Positions 58,936 to 64,000 of a stretch of DNA of 64,000 nucleotides are shown here, in pieces (within the stretch, counting starts at the first letter, position 1; every line of letters starts with the position of its first letter). Below the pieces are notes generated by a model. The model was not told where the DNA came from, made no database searches, and was given only the letters and a program-made list of their open reading frames with translations. Source of the DNA: UBA3064 sp023258775 (GTDB lineage: Bacteria; Pseudomonadota; Gammaproteobacteria; Burkholderiales; Burkholderiaceae_E); assembly GCA_044355655.1 (NCBI GenBank), contig JBIKXS010000012.1, positions 15,644 through 79,643 of the forward strand, in the 5' to 3' direction. The position numbers and the translations under genes were made by a program.

Positions 58936-59968
58936 TCATATCGATACAATCATTGGTTTTGGCAGCATCGATCCAACGCATGATCACCACAAGCTCCAAA
59001 GTCTGGTCGACCCAGGTCACCGACGAGCCAGCACCGAGCGCAAACCAAGAGCTCTTTGGGGCACTCTTAAAGAGGCTGCCTTGTCGATTGAGCCAAACTA
59101 GGTAGCCATAAAACGGTGCGACCTCGCAGGGCACTTGCATAGCCTCAATCCACCGCCGAGAAATCACTTGCTGGCCATCGGCCGATTGGCCATGACGCAT
59201 CAGCATGAGGCCAATGCGCGCCTGATCCATCGCCGAAATGGACACACCACCACCCCAATGGCTGCCGCCAGGTACCGACATCATCGTTTTGCCGTCGACC
59301 AGGCTCAGCCCCTGCTCATAGCCCTCCCAGCGAAATAAATCGACGCAATCGCATGGTTTACGAATCGATTTCTCAAAAACTTCAGGGAGCGGTTCCTTAA
59401 ATAAATGAAGCAAGGCAAGCGAAAGCTGATTGATTCTTACATCGTTATATTCGAAATAAGATCCTGGTTCACCGAGCGGACGTGGATCGCCTTTTTTCCC
59501 TTCAGGTGCGCCGGGCTGATAGCTCAGCCAGCGATAGCGGTCTACCTGCTCGGGAATACCCAAGCAAGTACCTTCCCACTCGCTGGTTTGCTGCAATAAA
59601 TGCTCCCATGTGATTCGCTGCAAACGACCCTCGTCAAAACCAATACCGGGGCAGCGCCGATAAACAGGCTCTCGCACGTCGGGTAATAAGCCCTGGTCGT
59701 GTGCCACACCCGCAAGCAGTGCAAGATAGGTTTTAGCAACACTAAACGTGAGATCAGCGCGATGAACATCACCGATTTGTGCCAAGCACTCGCCTCGCTG
59801 AAAGACGATAGCGCTGACAGCACCACGCGGATAAACCGGACCATAAAGTCGGTTGAAGGGCGCAGGGTCAGCATCATGAATACCCCACGGTGGACTGTTA
59901 TCGCGTGACCAGGGACTTTCACAGGCTGCTATCGCTTGCAAGGCCTCGTTAAGCTTTATCGTGTTCAC
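58913..59968 (-). CDS. Serine hydrolase, beta-lactamase class C-like
   Basis: The 351-residue protein has the SxxK motif in TFSVAKTYLA (S76, K79), the YxN-like motif FEYNDVR (YND 174-176) and a Gly-rich segment near the C-terminus (WFALGAGSSVTWVDQ) in the place of KTG/HxG. No signal peptide is seen, unlike the homolog at 5467, so it is likely cytoplasmic. Probably an esterase or peptidase; substrate unknown. Confidence 0.82.
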   Translation of the reverse strand: MNTIKLNEALQAIAACESPWSRDNSPPWGIHDADPAPFNRLYGPVYPRGAVSAIVFQRGECLAQIGDVHRADLTFSVAKTYLALLAGVAHDQGLLPDVREPVYRRCPGIGFDEGRLQRITWEHLLQQTSEWEGTCLGIPEQVDRYRWLSYQPGAPEGKKGDPRPLGEPGSYFEYNDVRINQLSLALLHLFKEPLPEVFEKSIRKPCDCVDLFRWEGYEQGLSLVDGKTMMSVPGGSHWGGGVSISAMDQARIGLMLMRHGQSADGQQVISRRWIEAMQVPCEVAPFYGYLVWLNRQGSLFKSAPKSSWFALGAGSSVTWVDQTLELVVIMRWIDAAKTNDCIDMIMSALAV

Positions 59969-60030
59969 ATTAAAAATTTTTTGATCATCCTAAGCGAATG
60001 AGACCCGTGGCTTTTGGGGACAAGGCTGCG

Positions 60031-61065
60031 CTAAGCACCCGACTCTGGTTTGATGCCCGCTCTAGCAATCAAAGCCTTCCAGTTTTCATATTCAGTGCGA
60101 ATAATGGCCTTAAAGGCTTCTGGGGTGCCGCCTACCGGTTCGGCCCCAGCACGAGTCAGTCGTTCAATGACATCGGGTGCTTTGAGGGCAGCATTCACCT
60201 CACGGTTAATCCTGGCGGCCACATCAGCAGGCATGGCAGCTGGCCCCAAAATCCCAAACCAATTGGAGATATTCATGCCTTCAATACCCACTTCAGCAAA
60301 TGTCGGCACTTGGGGAAGGCTTTGGCTGCGCTTGGTCCCGGTTACAGCCAAAGGCTTGACCTTGCCATCACGAATATGGGTTTGCGCGGAGACAACCGAA
60401 TCCATCAAAAAGGCAATTTGACCAGCGACCAAATCAGTAATGACCAAGCCCGTGCCTCGGTAGGGAATATGCACTACAAAAAGACCGCCAGCGCGCCATT
60501 TGAACATTTCGGCAGACAAATGCGGATAAGTGCCAATACCACTTGAGCCAAAGTTGAACTTGCCCGGACTACGTTTAAGCAAGTCAACCATCTCTTTTAT
60601 GTTGCTCACCGGAAATGACGCGCCGGTTACCATCACACTAGGTGCTGTGGCGACATGGACGATCGGCAAGAAGTCTTTGTCTGCCTGATAGGGCAGCTTT
60701 GGATTAAGCGCCGGACCAACCGAATGGGTTGAGCCTGTTGCCAGCACAATGCTATAGCCATCGGGTGCAGACTTTGCTATCGAGTCTGCGCCGATGACAC
60801 CCCCTGCACCAGGTTTATTTTCAATAACAACCTGCTGGCCCAGTGAGGTTGAAAGGCGGGTTGCGAGTGTTCTGCCTATAATATCGGTTGCACCGCCTGC
60901 GGGAAAGGGTATGACAAGGCGAACCGGCTTTGATGGCCAGGATGACTGCGCATGCGCACTTGAAAAGCCCCCGAGAAGGCTGCCCGCGACGAGGGGAACG
61001 CTTGTGCTAGGCGTGAGTATGGGAAGTGCGCCCAATAGGTGACGGCGCGATTGACTGATAGACAT
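60031..61065 (-). CDS. Bug-type solute receptor beside tcuB
   Basis: The 344-residue TctC-family periplasmic receptor has a long signal (SQSRRHLLGALPILTPSTSV...SSAHAQ, twin Arg present), then KPVRLVIPFPAGGATDIIGRT, VIENKPGAGGVIGADSIAKSAPDGYSIVLAT. It starts 2 bp after the tcuB stop, so it is part of the tcuA-tcuB operon, and probably binds tricarballylate, citrate or a related acid. No TctA/B lies in view. Confidence 0.9.
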   Translation of the reverse strand: MSISQSRRHLLGALPILTPSTSVPLVAGSLLGGFSSAHAQSSWPSKPVRLVIPFPAGGATDIIGRTLATRLSTSLGQQVVIENKPGAGGVIGADSIAKSAPDGYSIVLATGSTHSVGPALNPKLPYQADKDFLPIVHVATAPSVMVTGASFPVSNIKEMVDLLKRSPGKFNFGSSGIGTYPHLSAEMFKWRAGGLFVVHIPYRGTGLVITDLVAGQIAFLMDSVVSAQTHIRDGKVKPLAVTGTKRSQSLPQVPTFAEVGIEGMNISNWFGILGPAAMPADVAARINREVNAALKAPDVIERLTRAGAEPVGGTPEAFKAIIRTEYENWKALIARAGIKPESGA

Positions 61066-61067
61066 CG

Positions 61068-62192
61068 TTAACCTTCTGCAAGTCCGAGAGGATTAGGAGA
61101 TTTTTGCTCGCGTTGGTGCTTGAGAATGGCAAGCCCACGATAAAGACCATGGACAAACTTCGAGTAAGGCATAAGCAGAAAAAATGCCATGACCGTGGCC
61201 AGATGAATGATAAGGCTTGCCCTCATTGCCGAGGTATCACGCAGGACCAAAAGCATGAGGCCGGTGAACGCTACTAAAAACAAAAGGCTAATAAAACCAA
61301 TATCCATCGGAAACTGCTCGGGATCCCCGAGGCGTGGGTCGCGTCTGATGCGCAGCATAAGCAAGCCTGCGGTACCCACGCACATCAACACACCACCCAA
61401 GGTCCCAAGGATCACTGGAAGACTCAAAAAATCATACGGTGCTTTCCAGCCAAAACCATAGTGATACAAGGTTGCCACCGAGGTCGATGCAAAGCACAGC
61501 ATGAAGCCGTAGAAAGTCGCATGGTGTAAATGCCGGCGCGCAAGGCTTGGTGCATCGCTTTGCTCGACACAGCCATCGCCGCCTCCATCCAGATATCGAA
61601 GACTTACAATCGCAGTAAGGCTCTCCTTATCGGCCCCCGCCTGAGTCGGCACCGCTTGCTCACGCCAAAATCGAATCGCTCCGATCGCCATAGCGAGTAT
61701 GGCAAACAAAAAGACCGATCCAAATAAGAGCACCATCGTCTCGTGTGGCATGACGGCATAAAACGATTGCTGCCCTTGAACCGCTGTAGATCCAATGAGC
61801 GCGTTGGCCACAAACATCATGACCGCAAAGGCAAAGACCAAGGCAAGCGAAAGCGCAAATCCCTGTCGCTGATACAAACGCCCTAGCGACGAGGGCCAGG
61901 CATAGTGCGCATAACTCTCTTTGCGAATTTTCGCCATGGCTTGGGGGACGTTGAGTGCAAATTCATGAGGCGGCGCATATTGACAGGCGTGATAGCAAGC
62001 GCCGCAGTTGTGACATAAATTCGCGAGGTAATCCATATCGGTCGACTTGAAGTCAAGTCTTCGCTCCATCGCGGGAAAGACCGCACAGAAGCCTTCGCAG
62101 TACCTACAGGAATTGCATATGCCCATCACTCTTGCCCCTTCGGCCTGAGCAGGGCTCAACATAATGCTACGAAAACTAGATGCTTGGGTCAC
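61068..62192 (-). CDS. tcuB: Tricarballylate utilisation iron-sulfur membrane protein TcuB
   Basis: The roughly 374-residue protein has two ferredoxin-like clusters, CNSCRYCEGFCAVFP and CHNCGACYHACQYAPP, and about six TM helices after residue 120. It reoxidises the FADH2 of TcuA and passes electrons to the membrane. GTG 62192 is the likely start: GAGG from the tcuA stop region lies about 8 bp upstream, and it begins 11 bp after tcuA. The frame is open to 62264. The Bug receptor gene follows 2 bp later. Confidence 0.9.
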   Translation of the reverse strand: MTQASSFRSIMLSPAQAEGARVMGICNSCRYCEGFCAVFPAMERRLDFKSTDMDYLANLCHNCGACYHACQYAPPHEFALNVPQAMAKIRKESYAHYAWPSSLGRLYQRQGFALSLALVFAFAVMMFVANALIGSTAVQGQQSFYAVMPHETMVLLFGSVFLFAILAMAIGAIRFWREQAVPTQAGADKESLTAIVSLRYLDGGGDGCVEQSDAPSLARRHLHHATFYGFMLCFASTSVATLYHYGFGWKAPYDFLSLPVILGTLGGVLMCVGTAGLLMLRIRRDPRLGDPEQFPMDIGFISLLFLVAFTGLMLLVLRDTSAMRASLIIHLATVMAFFLLMPYSKFVHGLYRGLAILKHQREQKSPNPLGLAEG

Positions 62193-62202
62193 CTTGATTA
62201 CC

Positions 62203-63618
62203 TCAGCTTGATGCGTGGTCACGGCTTGCGTGGCTAGCGGCTTGTGCGCCAGCGATGCGCCCAAAAATCGTACCGATCGTCATACCGATACCAGCAACAT
62301 AACCTTGGCCGAGTACATTACCAGCCATAATCTCACCAGCGGCATAAACATTATCAAAACCAAGTACCTTGGCGTCTTCATCGACCTTCACGCCCAGATA
62401 GGTAAAGGTTATGCCAGGCCTTAAGGGATAAGCACGATAGGGTGGTTTTTCTAGTCGAAGTGCCCAATGGGTTTTAGCCGGCGTGAGGCCTTGCGTGTGG
62501 CAATCATCGAGCACGGCATGGTCAAAATGCCCAGGGACCACGGCAGCGTTATAGTTTTCGACGGTCTTCATGAATGGCTCAACCGGCACATTCATTTTCC
62601 TTGCCAGCTCGGGAAGGCTTTGCGCTTCTTCGCCGGGAAAAACAGGTGGCATAAAACGCCCATGCGCCTGCGAATCAATCACCGACCAGGCCAGTTGGCC
62701 CGCTTGCTTGGCCACGAGTCTGCCCCAAATGGCATAACGTTTGGGCCAAAAATCCTCACCCTCATCGTAAAAGCGCTCGCCCGCTGTATTCACCACAATA
62801 CCGAGTGAAACGCAGTCAACCCTTGTAACAATGCCGCCGTCGTATAGCGGCGCTCTTGCATCGATGGCAACCGCATGGCATTGCGTGGGATCGCCAATCG
62901 CTTGCGCACCTGCGTCGATGAGTTGGCGCAATACTCGACCACGATTAAAGCGACAACCACGGATACGAAAATTAGCTGCTGCCTCGCCCCAGGCCTCTGT
63001 CAGCCAAGGAATATTAGATTCAAAGCCGCCGCTCGCAATCACAATCGATTTAGCCTCGATCCGCTCACGGACTGGCCAATCGGCACTTACATCATCACGG
63101 TCAGCAGCGCCAGGCTCACCGATCAGCGCCGCAACAATGCGCTTACCCTTGCATTCCAGACCTACCACGGGCGATTGATATCGAATCTGGATACCAAGAC
63201 GTTCGGCACTTCGGTAATACGCATTGACTAAGGCTTTGCCACCACCCAGGAAAAATGCATTGGTTCGCGACAAATGCAAGGTACCTCCGAGTGAGGGTTG
63301 AAAGCGAACCCCGTGATGCCGCATCCAGCTTCGGCAGTTGGAAGACTGCCGAATCACCATGCGCGCCAATGCCTCGTTCGTAATACCTTTAGTAACTCTC
63401 AGTAAATCCTCGAAGTACTCATCTTCTGGATAAGCCTCGGTGAGAACATCTTGAGGTTCGTCATGCATGCAACGAATATTGCGCGTATGGATCGAGTTGC
63501 CGCCACGCTCCTCACGCGCAGACGACTCGAGCAACATAACCTTGGCGCCAGCTTCTGCAGCAACCAAGGCCGCACACAAGGCAGCGTTACCACCACCGAT
63601 AACAAGTACGTCGAGCAT
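62203..63618 (-). CDS. tcuA: FAD-dependent tricarballylate dehydrogenase TcuA
   Basis: The 471-residue flavoprotein of the fumarate-reductase/succinate-dehydrogenase fold oxidises tricarballylate to cis-aconitate. The FAD site is LVIGGGNAALCAALVAAEAGAKVMLLE; ERGGNSIHTRNIRCMHDEP and the C-terminal VYAAGEIMAGNVLGQGYVAGIGM complete the signature. It starts 2 bp before the stop of the upstream Bug receptor on the same strand and is followed by tcuB. Confidence 0.92.
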   Translation of the reverse strand: MLDVLVIGGGNAALCAALVAAEAGAKVMLLESSAREERGGNSIHTRNIRCMHDEPQDVLTEAYPEDEYFEDLLRVTKGITNEALARMVIRQSSNCRSWMRHHGVRFQPSLGGTLHLSRTNAFFLGGGKALVNAYYRSAERLGIQIRYQSPVVGLECKGKRIVAALIGEPGAADRDDVSADWPVRERIEAKSIVIASGGFESNIPWLTEAWGEAAANFRIRGCRFNRGRVLRQLIDAGAQAIGDPTQCHAVAIDARAPLYDGGIVTRVDCVSLGIVVNTAGERFYDEGEDFWPKRYAIWGRLVAKQAGQLAWSVIDSQAHGRFMPPVFPGEEAQSLPELARKMNVPVEPFMKTVENYNAAVVPGHFDHAVLDDCHTQGLTPAKTHWALRLEKPPYRAYPLRPGITFTYLGVKVDEDAKVLGFDNVYAAGEIMAGNVLGQGYVAGIGMTIGTIFGRIAGAQAASHASRDHASS

Positions 63619-63620
63619 AC

Positions 63621-64000
63621 TTAATCAAGTTTTAAGCCGGACTTTTTCACAACAGCCGACCAACGATCCTGCTCTGCTTTGATAAACCGCGCAAAATCTT
63701 CGGGGGTACCGCCTCCTGCAACAGCATTATCTTTCGCAAAACGTTCTGTAATGGAGCTTGCTTTCATCGCTTCGCCGATTGCTTGCGAGAGCCGTTGCAC
63801 AATGTCTTTCGGCACGGCTGCAGGGGCAATAATGCCGTACCACTGTGAGGTCTCAAAGCCTGGATAGCCCTGCTCGGCCACGGTGGGCACATCGGGCAAG
63901 GCAGCGATACGCTGAGGCATACCCACTGCAAGCGCTTTGAGCTTACCTTCGCGCAAATGGGGCAGTAAGGCGGGCGCACCTGCAGAGGAAGCTTCGGTAC
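63621..64000 (-). CDS. Bug-type solute receptor, cut by window edge
   Basis: Only the C-terminal 126 residues are in view; the frame runs in from beyond 64000 (TEASSAGAPALLPHLREGKL, then KALAVGMPQRIAALPDVPTV). PDVPTVAEQGYPGFETSQWYGIIAPAAVP is the TctC-family C-terminal signature. It precedes tcuA by 2 bp, so it is the upstream member of a receptor-tcuA-tcuB-receptor set. Confidence 0.88.
   Translation of the reverse strand, partial: TEASSAGAPALLPHLREGKLKALAVGMPQRIAALPDVPTVAEQGYPGFETSQWYGIIAPAAVPKDIVQRLSQAIGEAMKASSITERFAKDNAVAGGGTPEDFARFIKAEQDRWSAVVKKSGLKLD

Noticed and set aside
60794..61042. Plus-strand frame opposite the Bug receptor signal region
   Set aside because: Antisense shadow of a well supported gene.
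1..64000. tRNA or rRNA genes
   Set aside because: No cloverleaf-like or conserved rRNA segment was noticed by eye; a covariance-model scan would be decisive.

Overview
The window looks like a chromosomal segment of a betaproteobacterium, most likely Burkholderiales (Alcaligenaceae or Burkholderiaceae). This is inferred from gene content: several orphan Bug-type tricarboxylate-receptor proteins, a complete TctABC system, two TRAP systems, the TcuA/TcuB tricarballylate pair, AcnD-PrpF, CaiB/BaiF CoA transferase and homogentisate dioxygenase. No rRNA, tRNA or CRISPR array was seen. Base composition is moderate, and genes are mostly tightly packed in short operons on both strands.

Layout. 1-4.7 kb is a mobile-element scar: an unrecognised gene end, an IS3-family element (624-1810), and an IS21-family element (about 1997-4587) that sits inside the remnant of a Fic-family gene. 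5-10.3 kb carries two lipoproteins, a secreted serine hydrolase, an orphan Bug receptor, a degenerate SGNH-like protein, a winged-helix regulator preceded by a triplicated 18-bp repeat, and a Crp/Fnr regulator. 10.3-15.2 kb is an RND efflux pair followed by an HPF/RaiA-like protein. 15.4-19.8 kb has a LysR (NhaR-like) regulator coupled to a CaiB-type CoA transferase, an unknown 293-residue protein divergent from a class II glutamine amidotransferase, and a CBS-domain protein. 19.8-23.3 kb has a TonB receptor with an overlapping small membrane protein, and a LOG-family enzyme.

23.5-29.9 kb is a Tct transporter operon (tctC-B-A, an unknown 161-residue gene, class II aldolase) divergent from a SnoaL-like gene plus another orphan receptor. 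29.9-34.7 kb is a TRAP operon ending in a TauD/TfdA dioxygenase, divergent from a TauE/SafE exporter; together they suggest uptake and desulfonation of an organosulfonate. 34.8-39.3 kb has acnD-prpF and a TetR regulator with good operator candidates. 40-44.8 kb has asparaginase with a newly read 55-codon membrane gene, a Tat-signal methyltransferase, a gamma-glutamyltransferase and an aminotransferase. 45-49.7 kb is a second TRAP system followed by a BenE-like permease. 49.8-55.2 kb is mixed: dienelactone hydrolase, ZrgA-like protein, RraA-like protein, alpha/beta hydrolase, TrhO and SMP-30. 55.3-60 kb has a DEAD-box helicase, HmgA and two hydrolases. 60-64 kb has tcuA-tcuB flanked by two Bug receptors.

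A cross-cutting pattern is the number of short tandem duplications (18-42 bp): eight loci in 64 kb, in coding tails, at ribosome-binding sites and in intergenic DNA. No clear new defence or RNA-guided system was recognised. The most unusual items are the IS21 insertion whose removal rejoins a Fic reading frame, a duplicated translation start, a leader hairpin ahead of the SnoaL-like gene, and several small or unrecognised genes embedded in transport operons. Product names come from motif recognition without database searches.
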